In this document: positions 29,819-40,387 of the stretch, piece after piece
How positions within the stretch are numbered: the stretch's first letter is position 1
Layout of the letters: each line of letters opens with the position of its first letter
Source of the DNA: Burkholderia sp. BCC0322
GTDB taxonomy: Bacteria; Pseudomonadota; Gammaproteobacteria; Burkholderiales; Burkholderiaceae
DNA length: 64,000 nt
Direction of reading: 5' to 3'
Assembly (NCBI RefSeq): GCF_902833045.1
Contig: NZ_CADFDU010000006.1
Coordinates: 124,001-188,000, forward strand
The notes under the pieces: model-generated
The model's database searches: none
The model's input: the letters and a program-made list of their open reading frames with translations, nothing else
Told to the model about the DNA's origin: nothing
Position numbers and translations under genes: made by a program

Positions 29819-30780
29819 CGACCGGCGCGGCGGTCGCATTCGTCGATACGCTGCACGACGTCGCGGTCCGGGATCTGGGCTGGCTGCTGGCCAGCCCGAG
29901 CCTGCTGACCGCGGTGCCGGCCGCGCCGCTTGCGCGCCCGTGGCTGGATGCGGCCGGGCAATCGGCTGTCGAAACATGGCTCGCCGCGCTCGATGCGCAG
30001 CCCGAGCCGCTGCATCGCGCACTTGACGGGTTCCGGCCGACCCGGCTCGGCCGCTACGCCGAATGCCTGCTCGAGTATTTCCTGACGCATGGGCCGTCGC
30101 TGCGGCTCGTCGCGGCCAATCTGCCGCTGCGCAGCAACGGCAAGACGCTCGGCGAGGTCGATTTTCTCGTCGATGCACCGGACGGGCAGCGCCTGCACTG
30201 GGAGCTCGCGGTGAAGTGCTATTTATGCGCGCCGGTGCAAGTCGGTGCATCGCTCGCCGATTTCGTCGGCCCCAACCTCGTCGACCGGTTCGACCGCAAG
30301 CGCAGCCGGTTGCTCGAGCACCAGTTGCGGCTCGGCGATCGCGACGCGTTTGCGCGGCTCGGCTACGGCGCGCCGTCCGATGCGCAGATGTTCATCAAGG
30401 GCTGGCTGTTCTATCCGCACGGCGCGCCGCTGCCGTCGGTGTCCGCGGAAATCGCGCCGGATCACCCGCACGGTTTCTGGCTCACGCACGCGCAGTGGCC
30501 GGCCTGGGCGGCCGCGCAGCGTGCTGGCGTCGCATGGAGCGTGTTGCCGCGGCTGGCGTGGCTTGCGCCGCGACGGGCTGCCGTCGATAGCGGATTCGAA
30601 CCCGAAACGCTGGCGGCCACTCTGGAACCGCCGTCCGTGCTGACAGCACGCGAGACTCCCGCGTTGATCGGTATCCATGAGAAGGGTGGCGATGGCACGT
30701 GGCGCGAGACGGCGCGCGGCTTCATCGTGCCGGACGACTGGCCGGCGCGCGCGCAGGCGTTCGCGGCGCAGGATCGCTGA
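29815..30780 (+). CDS. DUF1853 family protein
   Basis: 321 residues. Recognisable by RDLGWLLASPSLL at the start and by the central block GEVDFLVDAPDGQRLHWELAVKCYL. That block resembles a PD-(D/E)xK nuclease core (E-x-D…E-x-x-x-K), but that resemblance is my inference. The family has no established function. ATGA overlap with the UDG gene puts it in the tsaB-rimI-UDG operon. Converges on thiD 18 bases away, with no clear terminator between. Confidence 0.8.
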   Translation: MTTGAAVAFVDTLHDVAVRDLGWLLASPSLLTAVPAAPLARPWLDAAGQSAVETWLAALDAQPEPLHRALDGFRPTRLGRYAECLLEYFLTHGPSLRLVAANLPLRSNGKTLGEVDFLVDAPDGQRLHWELAVKCYLCAPVQVGASLADFVGPNLVDRFDRKRSRLLEHQLRLGDRDAFARLGYGAPSDAQMFIKGWLFYPHGAPLPSVSAEIAPDHPHGFWLTHAQWPAWAAAQRAGVAWSVLPRLAWLAPRRAAVDSGFEPETLAATLEPPSVLTARETPALIGIHEKGGDGTWRETARGFIVPDDWPARAQAFAAQDR

Positions 30781-30798
30781 CGCCGGGCTAGCCGGCGC

Positions 30799-31608
30799 TT
30801 ACCACCAGCGATGGAAGTGATGGACGGGGCCGACGCCGTGCCCGACGTCGAGGCGGCCACTCGCGGCGATCGCGCCGGTCAGGTAGATCTTGGCTTCGCG
30901 CACCGCGCTTTCGAGGTCGGGCTGCTGCGGCAGCAGCGCGGCGATCGCCGACGACAGCGTGCAGCCGGTGCCGTGCGTGTTGCTGACCGGCACGCGTGCG
31001 CCATCGAGCCGCACGGTGCGCGCTGCTTCGACGAGCCAGTCGGGGCTCGCGGACGCGTCGGGCAGGTGGCCGCCTTTCATCAGCACGGCGCGCGCGCCCG
31101 TCTGTAACAAGGCCTGACCTTGCCGCACCATCTCGTCTTCGGTGGTTGCGGGCGCATCGTTCAGCAGGGCGGCCGCTTCGGGCAGGTTCGGCGTCACGAC
31201 CGTCGCGAGCGGCAGCAGCGCCTCGCGCAACGCGTCGACGGCATCGGGCGCGAGCAGCGCGTGCGAGCTCTTCGAGATCATCACCGTGTCGAGCACGACG
31301 AAGCGTGGCGCGTAACGGCGCAGCGCGTCGGCCACCGCGTGCACGATCGCGGCATTCGCGAGCATCCCGATCTTGACCGCATCGATGCGGATATCGCCGA
31401 ACACCGCATCGAGTTGTGCGGCCACGAACGCCGCGTCCGGCGCATGCACACCTGTCACGCTGCGCGTGTTCTGAGCGGTCAACGCGGTGATCACGCTCGC
31501 GCCATATGCGCCGAGCGCGGAAAAGGTCTTCAGGTCGGCCTGGATGCCTGCGCCGCCACCCGAATCGGAGCCGGCGATCGTCAGGATATTGGGTATCGGG
31601 CGTGTCAT
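30799..31608 (-). CDS. thiD: Hydroxymethylpyrimidine/phosphomethylpyrimidine kinase
   Basis: 269 residues of the ribokinase-like fold. Phosphorylates HMP and HMP-P for thiamine synthesis. N-terminal [19 protein letters not shown] and C-terminal [15 protein letters not shown] (anion hole and catalytic region) are diagnostic. Other thi genes are not nearby. Follows lplT on the same strand by 58 bases and may be cotranscribed with it. Confidence 0.95.
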   Translation of the reverse strand: MTRPIPNILTIAGSDSGGGAGIQADLKTFSALGAYGASVITALTAQNTRSVTGVHAPDAAFVAAQLDAVFGDIRIDAVKIGMLANAAIVHAVADALRRYAPRFVVLDTVMISKSSHALLAPDAVDALREALLPLATVVTPNLPEAAALLNDAPATTEDEMVRQGQALLQTGARAVLMKGGHLPDASASPDWLVEAARTVRLDGARVPVSNTHGTGCTLSSAIAALLPQQPDLESAVREAKIYLTGAIAASGRLDVGHGVGPVHHFHRWW

Positions 31609-31666
31609 GAGGGCAACGCGCCGGTTCGAGGACCGGCGCCGGCGGACGGAAACGGGAAGGGTAGCG

Positions 31667-32974
31667 TCAGTGCCGCGATTCGCCGATCAGCGCGACCGAG
31701 TCGAACTGGCGCTGGTTCGCCTGGTGACGGCGCATCACGAGCCACATCGTCAGGCAGACGAACGTGCCGAACAGCACGATCACGACGCCGACCGGCACGT
31801 CGAGCCACACGAGCACCGCATACAGGCACAGCATCACGAGCACCGACAGGTTCTCGTTGAAGTTCTGCACCGCGATCGAGTGGCCGGCCGACAGCAGCAC
31901 GTGGCCGCGATGCTGCAGCAGCGCATTCATCGGAACGACGAAGTAGCCGGACAACGCGCCGACGCAGATCAGGAAGATGTAAGCGACGATCAGGTACACG
32001 GGCATGCGCAGGTGGCCGAAGTGCACGGCCCAGTGCGACGGGAACAGGTCACGCGTATAGAACGCCATCAGCATCACCGCGATGCCCATGATGATGCCGA
32101 CGGGCAGCACGGTCAGCGATTTCTTCAACGGGATCCGCGCTGCAGCAGCGATTGCGCCTGCCGCGACGCCGACGGCGACCACGGCCTGCAGGATCGCGCC
32201 TTCCGACAGCGACATGCCGAGCGAGACTTCAGCCCACTTCAGCACGATGAACTGCAGCGTCGCGCCCGCGCCCCAGAACAGCGTCGTGACCGCCAGCGAG
32301 ATCTGGCCGAGCTTGTCGCGCCACAGCACCATGAAGCAGTCGGCGAAATCCGTGAGGAGCTTGACCGGGCCGCGTTCCTGCTTCGGGTAGCGGGCGCCCG
32401 TATCGGGGATGCGCAGGTTGAACAGCGCGGCGATCACGTAGATCGCCATGATGATCGCCATCGCCGCTTCGGCGGGCGTGCCGATCCAGGCGGGCGTGTG
32501 CGCGATCACGTGCGATGCGATGTGCGGGCTGATCAGCGCACCGCCCAGCACGGTGCCCAGAATGATCGAGCTGACGGTCGTGCCTTCGATCCAGCCGTTC
32601 GCGGCGACCAGCCGGTCGGCCGGCAGCAGTTCGGTGAGGATGCCGTATTTCGCGGGCGAGTAGGCCGCCGCGCCGAAACCGACGATCCCGTACGCGATCA
32701 GCGGGTGGGCGCCGAGGAGCATGATCATGCAGCCGACGACCTTGATCGAGTTGGTGATGAACATCACGCGGCCCTTCGGGCGCGAATCCGCGAAGGCGCC
32801 GACATAGGCCGCCAGCACCACATAGGACAACACGAAGAACAGCTTCAACAGCGGTGTCATCCAGTTGGGGGCGTGGAGGTCTTTCAGCAGGGCGATGGCG
32901 GCGATGAGGAGCGCATTGTCGGCCAGCGACGAGAAAAACTGCGCGGCCATGATGGTGTAAAAACCTTTTTTCAT
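31667..32974 (-). CDS. lplT: Lysophospholipid transporter LplT (MFS)
   Basis: 435 residues, about 12 membrane segments. N-terminal [20 protein letters not shown] is the LplT signature. It flips lysophospholipids across the inner membrane for re-acylation. In E. coli lplT is coupled to aas; here no acyltransferase gene follows and thiD is the neighbour. Divergent from alr across 218 bases. Confidence 0.92.
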   Translation of the reverse strand: MKKGFYTIMAAQFFSSLADNALLIAAIALLKDLHAPNWMTPLLKLFFVLSYVVLAAYVGAFADSRPKGRVMFITNSIKVVGCMIMLLGAHPLIAYGIVGFGAAAYSPAKYGILTELLPADRLVAANGWIEGTTVSSIILGTVLGGALISPHIASHVIAHTPAWIGTPAEAAMAIIMAIYVIAALFNLRIPDTGARYPKQERGPVKLLTDFADCFMVLWRDKLGQISLAVTTLFWGAGATLQFIVLKWAEVSLGMSLSEGAILQAVVAVGVAAGAIAAAARIPLKKSLTVLPVGIIMGIAVMLMAFYTRDLFPSHWAVHFGHLRMPVYLIVAYIFLICVGALSGYFVVPMNALLQHRGHVLLSAGHSIAVQNFNENLSVLVMLCLYAVLVWLDVPVGVVIVLFGTFVCLTMWLVMRRHQANQRQFDSVALIGESRH

Positions 32975-33192
32975 CTGATGCGATGCTTTCGTCGCTGCGG
33001 CAGGGCCGCGTAGGCCGCCTGGTATGCGATCGGCTTATTCCGTTCGAAATGGGTTGTGCGCACGGCTTTATAACATGAAAATACGCCAGTTCGGACTAGC
33101 AAGATTCCCCGATCGTTCCGCAAATTGTCGGCTTCGGTGCTCAAAAGGCGCGGTAAGCTGATGATTCGCAAGCGTCTTTACGTAAATTTCCC

Positions 33193-34263
33193 ATGCCGCG
33201 CCCGATCTCCGCCACCATCCATACCGCCGCTCTCGCGAATAATCTTTCCGTCGTCCGCCGCTTTGCCGGCCCGTCCAAGGTCTGGGCGGTCGTCAAGGCC
33301 AACGCGTACGGTAACGGTCTCGCGCGAGTGTTTCCCGGCCTGCGCGGCACCGACGGCTTCGGCCTGCTCGACCTCGACGAGGCCGTCAAGCTGCGCGAGC
33401 TCGGCTGGGCCGGCCCGATCCTGCTGCTCGAAGGGTTCTTCCGCTCGACCGACATCGACGTGATCGACCGCTACAGCCTGACGACGACCGTCCACAACGA
33501 CGAGCAGATGCGGATGCTGGAAACGGCGCGGCTGTCGAAGCCCGTCAACGTGCAGCTCAAGATGAACAGCGGGATGAACCGGCTCGGCTACGTGCCGGAA
33601 AAATACCGCGCCGCATGGGAGCGCGCCCGCGCGTGCCCCGGCATCGGCCAGATCACGTTGATGACCCATTTTTCGGATGCGGACAACGAGCGCGGCGTCG
33701 CCGAGCAGCTCGCGACGTTCGAGCGCGGCGCGGAAAACATCGCCGGTGCGCGCAGCCTCGCGAACTCCGCGGCCGTGCTGTGGCATCCGGACACGCACTT
33801 CGACTGGGTGCGCCCGGGGATCGTGCTGTACGGCGCATCGCCGTCCGGGTTGTCGTCCGACATCGCCGATACCGGGCTGAAGCCTGCGATGACGCTCGCG
33901 TCCGAACTGATCGCGGTGCAGACGATCGGGAAGGGCCAGGCCATCGGCTATGGCTCGACGTTTTCCGCGCAGGCGCCGATGCGGATCGGCGTGGTCGCGT
34001 GCGGTTACGCCGACGGCTATCCGCGGGTCGCGCCCGAAGGCACGCCCGTGATCGTCGACGGCATCCGCACGCGGATCGTCGGTCGCGTATCGATGGACAT
34101 GATCACCGTCGACCTGACCCCGTGCCCGCAGGCCGGTGTCGGCGCGCGCGTCGAGCTGTGGGGCAACGCGCTGCCGATCGACGACGTCGCCCGCCATTGC
34201 GGGACGATCGGTTACGAGCTGATGTGCGCGGTCGCCGGCCGCGTGCCCGTGCGAGCGGAATAA
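33193..34263 (+). CDS. alr: Alanine racemase
   Basis: 356 residues, PLP enzyme making D-Ala for peptidoglycan. The PLP lysine is Lys35 in [10 protein letters not shown] and the opposing catalytic base Tyr253 in GYGSTFSA; the substrate-site motif [12 protein letters not shown] is present. The start [10 protein letters not shown] is standard. radA follows after 11 bases, so the two are probably cotranscribed. Confidence 0.96.
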   Translation: MPRPISATIHTAALANNLSVVRRFAGPSKVWAVVKANAYGNGLARVFPGLRGTDGFGLLDLDEAVKLRELGWAGPILLLEGFFRSTDIDVIDRYSLTTTVHNDEQMRMLETARLSKPVNVQLKMNSGMNRLGYVPEKYRAAWERARACPGIGQITLMTHFSDADNERGVAEQLATFERGAENIAGARSLANSAAVLWHPDTHFDWVRPGIVLYGASPSGLSSDIADTGLKPAMTLASELIAVQTIGKGQAIGYGSTFSAQAPMRIGVVACGYADGYPRVAPEGTPVIVDGIRTRIVGRVSMDMITVDLTPCPQAGVGARVELWGNALPIDDVARHCGTIGYELMCAVAGRVPVRAE

Positions 34264-34274
34264 GGGCGTCGCGC

Positions 34275-35651
34275 GTGGCCAAACAGAAAACCGTATACGT
34301 CTGCAGCGAGTGCGGCGGACAGACCCCGAAGTGGCAGGGCCAATGCCCGTCGTGCCAGGCCTGGAACACGCTGGTTGAATCGGTCGTCGAGGCGCCGTCG
34401 GCCCATCGTTTCCAGTCGCTCGCGAAGCGGGCGCCCGTCCAGCGTCTCGTCGACATCGAAGCGGCCGACGTGCCGCGCTTCTCGACCGGCATCGGCGAAT
34501 TCGACCGCGTGCTCGGCGGCGGGCTGGTTGCCGGCGGCGTCGTGCTGATCGGCGGCGACCCGGGCATCGGCAAGTCGACGCTGCTGCTGCAGTCGCTCGC
34601 GGACATCGCGAGCGAGCGGCGCGCGCTCTATATCAGCGGCGAGGAATCGGCCGCGCAGATCGCGTTGCGCGCACAACGGCTTGCACTGCTCGACGGCGGT
34701 GCGCCGGCGGATGAACTGAAGCTGCTCGCCGAGATCCAGCTCGAGAAGATCCAGGCCGCGATCGACACCGAACGGCCGGACGTGGCCGTGATCGACTCGA
34801 TCCAGACCGTCTATTCGGAAGCGCTCACGTCGGCGCCGGGCTCGGTCGCGCAGGTCCGCGAGTGCGCGGCGCAGCTCACGCGCATCGCGAAGCAGTCGGG
34901 CACCGCGATCATCATGGTCGGGCACGTGACGAAGGAGGGCAACCTGGCCGGCCCGCGCGTGCTCGAGCACATCGTCGACACGGTGCTGTATTTCGAAGGC
35001 GACACGCATTCGTCGTTCCGGCTCGTGCGCGCGTTCAAGAACCGCTTCGGTGCGGTCAACGAACTCGGCGTGTTCGCGATGACCGAGCGCGGCCTGCGCG
35101 GCGTCACGAATCCATCCGCGCTGTTCCTGTCGCAGCACGAGCAGGTCGTGCCCGGCTCGTGCGTGCTCGTCACGCAGGAAGGTACGCGCCCGCTGCTCGT
35201 CGAAATCCAGGCGCTCGTCGATACGGCGCACGTGCCGAACCCGCGCCGGCTCGCGGTCGGCCTCGAGCAGAACCGGCTCGCGATGCTGCTCGCGGTGCTG
35301 CACCGGCATGCGGGTATCGCGTGCTTTGACCAGGACGTCTTTCTCAATGCGGTTGGCGGCGTGAAGATCACCGAGCCGGCCGCCGACCTCGCGGTGCTGC
35401 TCGCGATCCATTCGTCGATGCGCAACAAGGCGTTGCCGAAAGGGCTGATCGTGTTCGGCGAAGTGGGGCTGGCGGGCGAGATCCGGCCGTCGCCGCGCGG
35501 GCAGGAGCGGCTGCGGGAAGCCGCGAAGCTCGGTTTCACGTCCGCGCTGATCCCGAAGGCTAATGCGCCGAAGCAGCCGATCGAAGGGCTGAACGTGATG
35601 GCCGTCGATCGGCTCGAACAGGCGATCGACCGCGTTCGCGATCTCGAGTGA
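34275..35651 (+). CDS. radA: DNA repair protein RadA
   Basis: 458 residues from a GTG start (VAKQKTVYVCSECGG), which gives the normal N-terminus. A four-Cys zinc finger (CSECGG…CPSC) is followed by Walker A GGDPGIGKST (93-102), the RadA-specific KNRFG motif, and a C-terminal Lon-like domain. RadA drives branch migration during recombinational repair. Downstream of alr. Confidence 0.96.
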   Translation: MAKQKTVYVCSECGGQTPKWQGQCPSCQAWNTLVESVVEAPSAHRFQSLAKRAPVQRLVDIEAADVPRFSTGIGEFDRVLGGGLVAGGVVLIGGDPGIGKSTLLLQSLADIASERRALYISGEESAAQIALRAQRLALLDGGAPADELKLLAEIQLEKIQAAIDTERPDVAVIDSIQTVYSEALTSAPGSVAQVRECAAQLTRIAKQSGTAIIMVGHVTKEGNLAGPRVLEHIVDTVLYFEGDTHSSFRLVRAFKNRFGAVNELGVFAMTERGLRGVTNPSALFLSQHEQVVPGSCVLVTQEGTRPLLVEIQALVDTAHVPNPRRLAVGLEQNRLAMLLAVLHRHAGIACFDQDVFLNAVGGVKITEPAADLAVLLAIHSSMRNKALPKGLIVFGEVGLAGEIRPSPRGQERLREAAKLGFTSALIPKANAPKQPIEGLNVMAVDRLEQAIDRVRDLE

Positions 35652-35797
35652 CCGGCCCGGCAGGCGCCCCGACCATCCGAGCGGGCGATCTGTCGCGTAA
35701 TTCACTGTAAAGAAGATGTAGGGTTCTGTAACCCGACGGACATCGCTTTTCCCTATCCTTTGCCGGATTGTCGAACCGCGCAATGCGAAGGGAACCT

Positions 35798-36064
35798 ATG
35801 TTGAAATCGTATGGGGACGCGCCGAGCGGACGCCTTTACAACCTGCGTGGCTGCCGCGTGTCGGAGCCGATTCGCCAACCCTGGGGCGGCGGATGCCGGA
35901 TCGTCGAATGGATCGACGAAGAGGGGCGCCTGGCGCGCAAGGTCGTGTCCGAGGACGTAACGGAAGCGGAAGTGGCCGCGGCGATCAGGCGGCCGACCGA
36001 AGGGCGCCGGTACCTGATGGGGGACGACGAGCAGATGCCGCGCGACACGTTGCCGCGACGCTGA
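35798..36064 (+). CDS. Small conserved protein, DUF2866-like
   Basis: 88 residues, mostly charged and soluble, with the core CRVSEPIRQPWGGGCRIVEWID. I associate this with the Burkholderia-restricted DUF2866 family from memory; the assignment needs a profile search. The start at 35798 has an excellent ribosome binding site (GAAGGGA). No signal peptide or membrane segment. Function unknown. Confidence 0.65.
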   Translation: MLKSYGDAPSGRLYNLRGCRVSEPIRQPWGGGCRIVEWIDEEGRLARKVVSEDVTEAEVAAAIRRPTEGRRYLMGDDEQMPRDTLPRR

Positions 36065-36102
36065 GCTGGCAGCACGGCGAGCGGCCGGCAAACGACGGTA
36101 AT

Positions 36103-36134
36103 AACAAGGCCGGGCCAATGTGTCCGGCCTTGTT
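36103..36134. terminator. Hairpin after the DUF2866-like gene
   Basis: Arms AACAAGGCCGG / CCGGCCTTGTT around a 10-base loop. It lacks a proper T-tract, so a weak terminator. It lies between convergent genes. Confidence 0.5.
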
Positions 36135-36229
36135 GCATCCGGGCCCTGTGCGGGCCTGATGGTTTGTCGAAGAACCCGTTCGCCGGCGTGCCGGGCCGGC
36201 GGCACCGGCCGGCGGTACAGCGGCCGCGT

Positions 36230-38161
36230 TCAGCCGATCTGTTCGAGTTCTTCGTGCGCGGCGAGCCAGTCGGCCTCAACCGTTTCGAGGCGCGTGTTGA
36301 CGTCGCCGAGCTTGCGGATCGCATCGGTCAGTTCCGTCTTGCGCTCGGCTGCGTAGCTCGCCGGATCGGCGACGAATGCGTCGAGGCGCGCCTTCTCCGC
36401 GTGCAGCGTCTCCATCTCCTTCTCGAGCTTCGTGATGCGCGTCTGCAGCGGCTTCTTCAACACCGACAGGCGCTGCCGCTCCTCGGCGGCCTGACGCTTC
36501 TGGTCCTTGCGGTTGGTCGCGGCACCCGCGCCCGGCGCAGCGGCGCTGTCGGCCTTCGCGGCGGCGCGCTGCTCGGCCGCGTGCTGCAGCAGCCAGTCGC
36601 GGTAGTCGTCGAGGTCGCCGTCGAACGGCTGCAGCCGGTGCTTCGCCACCAGCATGAACTGGTCGGTCGTGGCGCGCAGCAGGTGGCGGTCGTGCGAGAC
36701 GAGGATCAGCGTGCCTTCGAACTGCGCGAGCGCCATCGTCAGCGCATGACGCGTTTCGAGGTCGAGGTGGTTGGTGGGTTCGTCGAGCAGCAGCAGGTTG
36801 GGCTTCTGCCAGATGATCAGCGCGAGCGCGAGGCGTGCCTTTTCACCGCCCGAAAACGGCCCGACCGGGGTGGTCGCCATGTCGCCCGAGAAGTTGAAGC
36901 CGCCGAGGAAGTCGCGCAGTTCCTGCTCGCGCGTGTCGGGCGCGAGCCGCGCCAGATGCGCGAGCGGCGAATCGTCCTCGCGCAGCGTTTCGAGCTGGTG
37001 CTGGGCGAAATAGCCGATCGTCAGCCCCTTGCCGTCTCGGACGTGCCCCGACAGCGGCGCGAGCGTGCCGGCCAGCGTCTTGATCAAAGTCGACTTGCCC
37101 TGGCCGTTCGCGCCGAGCAGGCCGATGCGCTGGCCGTTCTGGATCGACAGCGCGACCCGCTCGACGATCGGGATCTCTGCTCCGCCGTCGGCGCGGTAGC
37201 CGCAGCGGACGTCTTCCATCACCATCATCGGATTCGGCGCGGCGTCGGGCGTACGGAATTCGAACGTGAACGGCGACGCGATGTGCGCGGGCGCGATCAA
37301 CTCCATCTTCTCGAGCGCCTTCATCCGGCTCTGGGCCTGCTTGGCCTTGGTCGCCTTGGCCTTGAAGCGGTCGACGAAGCTCTGCAGGTGTTCGATCGTC
37401 TTCTGCTGCTTTTCGTAGGCGCTTTGCTGCAACGCCAGTTGCTGTGCGCGCAGCACTTCGAACTGCGAGTAGTTGCCGCCGTAGCGCTTCACCTGGCGGT
37501 TTTCCAGATGCAGCGTGACATTGCAGATCGAATCGAGGAATTCGCGGTCGTGCGAAATCACGACGAGCGTGCCGGGGTAGCGGTGCAGCCAGTCTTCGAG
37601 CCAGACGATCGCGTCGAGGTCGAGGTGGTTCGTCGGTTCGTCGAGCAGCAGCAGGTCGGAACGGCACATCAGCGCCTGCGCGAGGTTCAGGCGCATGCGC
37701 CAGCCGCCGGAGAAGCTGGCGACGGATTCGCGCGTCTGCGCGAGCGTGAAGCCGAGGCCGAGCAGCAGCGCCTCGGCACGGGCGGGTGCGGTGTAGCCGT
37801 CGGCGTCGGCGAACGCCGCGTGCGCATCGGCTTCGGCGGCGCCGTCATGCGCAGCCGACGCGGCGGCGATGCGCGCCTCGATCTCGCGCAGCGCGGCGTC
37901 GCCGTCGAGCGTGTAGTCGAGCGCCGAGCGGTCGACGGCGGGCGTTTCCTGCGACACATGGGCGATCCGCCACGACGGCGGCATCGAGAAATCGCCGCCG
38001 TCCGAGTGCAACTCGCCGCGCAGGACCGAGAACAGGGTCGACTTGCCGGCGCCGTTCGCGCCAATCAGGCCGGCTTTCTCGCCGGGATTGAGCACGAAGG
38101 AGGTCGACTCGAACAGCGGCTTGGTGCCGCGCGCAAGGCTGAACTGATTGAAACGGATCAC
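36230..38161 (-). CDS. yheS: ABC-F family ATPase (YheS type)
   Basis: 643 residues, no membrane segments, two ABC domains: GANGAGKST/FSGGWRMRL/LLLLDEPTNHLD and GANGQGKST/FSGGEKARL/LLLLDEPTNHLD. They are joined by the ABC-F linker with FKAKATKAKQAQSRMKALE. A lysine-rich coiled-coil tail follows. Length and sequence resemble E. coli YheS closely. ABC-F proteins act on the ribosome to relieve stalled translation; a specific role here is not known. Confidence 0.92.
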   Translation of the reverse strand: MIRFNQFSLARGTKPLFESTSFVLNPGEKAGLIGANGAGKSTLFSVLRGELHSDGGDFSMPPSWRIAHVSQETPAVDRSALDYTLDGDAALREIEARIAAASAAHDGAAEADAHAAFADADGYTAPARAEALLLGLGFTLAQTRESVASFSGGWRMRLNLAQALMCRSDLLLLDEPTNHLDLDAIVWLEDWLHRYPGTLVVISHDREFLDSICNVTLHLENRQVKRYGGNYSQFEVLRAQQLALQQSAYEKQQKTIEHLQSFVDRFKAKATKAKQAQSRMKALEKMELIAPAHIASPFTFEFRTPDAAPNPMMVMEDVRCGYRADGGAEIPIVERVALSIQNGQRIGLLGANGQGKSTLIKTLAGTLAPLSGHVRDGKGLTIGYFAQHQLETLREDDSPLAHLARLAPDTREQELRDFLGGFNFSGDMATTPVGPFSGGEKARLALALIIWQKPNLLLLDEPTNHLDLETRHALTMALAQFEGTLILVSHDRHLLRATTDQFMLVAKHRLQPFDGDLDDYRDWLLQHAAEQRAAAKADSAAAPGAGAATNRKDQKRQAAEERQRLSVLKKPLQTRITKLEKEMETLHAEKARLDAFVADPASYAAERKTELTDAIRKLGDVNTRLETVEADWLAAHEELEQIG

Positions 38162-38297
38162 GGCGGAGATGACTGGCCAAAACCGCTATTCTAGACTGCG
38201 CGCCGCTCGCGCCGGGGATTGGCCGTTCGGCGGATGCCGCAACGGGGCAATTTCGCCTAGACTTCACGTCGATCCGGTTTCGTAAGAGGAGTGCCCG

Positions 38298-38777
38298 ATG
38301 TCCACCCTGTATTCGTTCAGCGCAGAGACGCTTGCCGGCGCGCCGGTCTCGCTCGACGCGTATCGCGGCAAGGTGCTGCTGATCGTCAACACCGCGAGCG
38401 AGTGTGGTTTCACGCCGCAGTACGCGGGGCTGCAGAAGCTGTACGACCAGTACGCGGCACGCGGCTTCTATGTGCTCGGCTTTCCGTGCAACCAGTTCGG
38501 CAAGCAGGAGCCCGGCGACGCCGCGCAGATCGGCGCGTTCTGCGAGCGCAATTACGGCGTCACCTTCCCGATGTTCGCGAAGATCGACGTGAAGGGCGAC
38601 CATGCCCATCCGCTGTACCGCTACCTGACCGACGAGGCGCCCGGCATCCTCGGCCTCAAGGCGATCAAGTGGAATTTCACGAAATTCCTGATCGATCGCG
38701 AAGGGCGCATCGTCAAGCGCTACGCGCCGTCTACCAAGCCCGACGAAATCGCCGCGGATATCGACAAGCTGCTGTGA
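38298..38777 (+). CDS. Glutathione peroxidase (cysteine type)
   Basis: 159 residues, thioredoxin fold. Peroxidatic Cys36 in [13 protein letters not shown], then [11 protein letters not shown] and [13 protein letters not shown] supply the Gln, Asn and Trp of the active site. Probably uses thioredoxin or glutathione to reduce peroxides; it is Cys- rather than Sec-dependent. AGAGGAG precedes the ATG. Divergent from yheS, convergent with cls. Confidence 0.95.
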   Translation: MSTLYSFSAETLAGAPVSLDAYRGKVLLIVNTASECGFTPQYAGLQKLYDQYAARGFYVLGFPCNQFGKQEPGDAAQIGAFCERNYGVTFPMFAKIDVKGDHAHPLYRYLTDEAPGILGLKAIKWNFTKFLIDREGRIVKRYAPSTKPDEIAADIDKLL

Positions 38778-38840
38778 CGGCTGCCGGCGGCGTTCGCGGC
38801 GCCGGTGCGGATCGCACGGGCGCCGCCACCGTCCCGGCCG

Positions 38841-40280
38841 TCAGAGGATCGGTGAGAACAGCCGTGCGACGTGCATCGCGATGCGCCGCCAGGCGGGCGA
38901 CCGGCGGTATTCGTTCGCATCGACCTCGTACGCCTGCGCGAAATCGGCATCCAGCATCGTCTCGACCTCATCGGCGAACGTGCGGTCGACGGTCAGCACC
39001 ATGATCTCGAAATTGAGGCGGAACGAGCGGTTGTCGAGATTCGCGCTGCCGATCGCCGCCGCGATGCGGTCGATCAGCACGACCTTCTGGTGCAGGAAGC
39101 CCGGCCGGTAGCGGAACACCTTGACGCCCGCATCGACCAGGTCGCGTGCGTACAGCTTCGACGCTTCGAACACCACGTAGTGATCGCGCCGGCTCGGGAT
39201 CAGGATGCGCACGTCGACGCCGCGCATCACGGCGAGCTTCAACGCGGAGATCACGGCTTCGTCGGGGACGAGGTACGGCGTGGTGATCCAGACCCGCTCG
39301 CGCGCAGCGTTGATCGCCTCGACGAAGAACAGCGAGCCTGTCTCCTGCTTGTCGGCCGGCCCCATCGGCACCGCGAGGCAATGCATGTTGTCGCCGGGCT
39401 GCGCGGGCGGCGGCAGCGCGAGGGGCGGCAGTTTCTGCGTCGCCCAATGCCAGTCTTCGGCGAACACGTACTGGATGCTCGCGACCACCGGGCCGCGGAT
39501 CTCGATGTGCGTGTCGCGCCACGGCGACAGGCGTGGCTTCGCGCCGAGATACTCGACGCCGACGTTGTGGCCGCCGACGAACGCGCGATTGCCGTCGACG
39601 ACGACGATCTTGCGATGGTTGCGGAAGTTGAGCTGGAAACGGTTGACGAACTTCCGGTTGGTCGCGAACGGATGAACTTCGACGCCACCCCGGCGCAGCG
39701 TGTCGACGTAGCTGTGCGGCAGGTCGAAGCTGCCGATGCTGTCGTACAGCAGGCAGCAGCGCACGCCGGCTGCCGCACGCGCGAGCAGCGAGTCGCGCAG
39801 CATCCGGCCGAGCGCATCGTCGCGCACGATGAAGAACTGCACCACCACGTAGTCACGCGCGGCGTCGATAGCCGCCAGGATCGCCGAGAACGTCGCGTCG
39901 CCGTTCACGAGCGTGCGCACCGAATTGCCGCCGAGGAACGGCATGCCGCCGAGCCGCGTGAGCGCGAGCACGGCGGCCTGGCCGAGCGCGTCGGCGGCCG
40001 GCCCGTCGGTCGCGTCGCTGCTGAGCCACGGCGAGCGCGGCGTGTGCGTGCGCAACAATTCCAGCTCGTGGCGCCGTGCGTCGACGTAGCCGGAGAACTT
40101 GCTGCGGCCGAGGAACAGGTACGGAACGAGCGTCAGGTACGGCATCGCGGCGAGCGAGACGGCCCACGCGATCGCGCCTTGCGACGTACGCGTATTCATG
40201 ATCGCGTGGCACGCCGCGACGATCCCGAGCACGTGGATGGTCAGGATCAGGGTGCCGAGATGTAGCCAGTCGAGGGTCAT
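38841..40280 (-). CDS. cls: Cardiolipin synthase (phospholipase D family)
   Basis: 479 residues. Two N-terminal membrane helices precede a duplicated PLD domain with HKD motifs NHRKIVVVDGNRAFVGGHN and HQKVVLIDRIAAAIGSANLD. This is the layout of ClsA. It makes cardiolipin from two phosphatidylglycerols in the inner membrane. Single gene. Confidence 0.94.
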   Translation of the reverse strand: MTLDWLHLGTLILTIHVLGIVAACHAIMNTRTSQGAIAWAVSLAAMPYLTLVPYLFLGRSKFSGYVDARRHELELLRTHTPRSPWLSSDATDGPAADALGQAAVLALTRLGGMPFLGGNSVRTLVNGDATFSAILAAIDAARDYVVVQFFIVRDDALGRMLRDSLLARAAAGVRCCLLYDSIGSFDLPHSYVDTLRRGGVEVHPFATNRKFVNRFQLNFRNHRKIVVVDGNRAFVGGHNVGVEYLGAKPRLSPWRDTHIEIRGPVVASIQYVFAEDWHWATQKLPPLALPPPAQPGDNMHCLAVPMGPADKQETGSLFFVEAINAARERVWITTPYLVPDEAVISALKLAVMRGVDVRILIPSRRDHYVVFEASKLYARDLVDAGVKVFRYRPGFLHQKVVLIDRIAAAIGSANLDNRSFRLNFEIMVLTVDRTFADEVETMLDADFAQAYEVDANEYRRSPAWRRIAMHVARLFSPIL

Positions 40281-40387
40281 GGGCGCGTGACGGACTCCTG
40301 AGGTCGCGCGGCCGGGCGGCCGCCTACGCGCATCTTACCCAACCGTGCGGCGCAACGGTGCGCCGCACGGTGGCAAGCCGGAAAGGT

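Noticed and set aside
27092-30250. A 1,052-codon open frame on the minus strand
   Set aside because: Spans the tsaB-rimI-UDG operon in antisense and is Arg/Ala-rich low-complexity; no recognisable domain.
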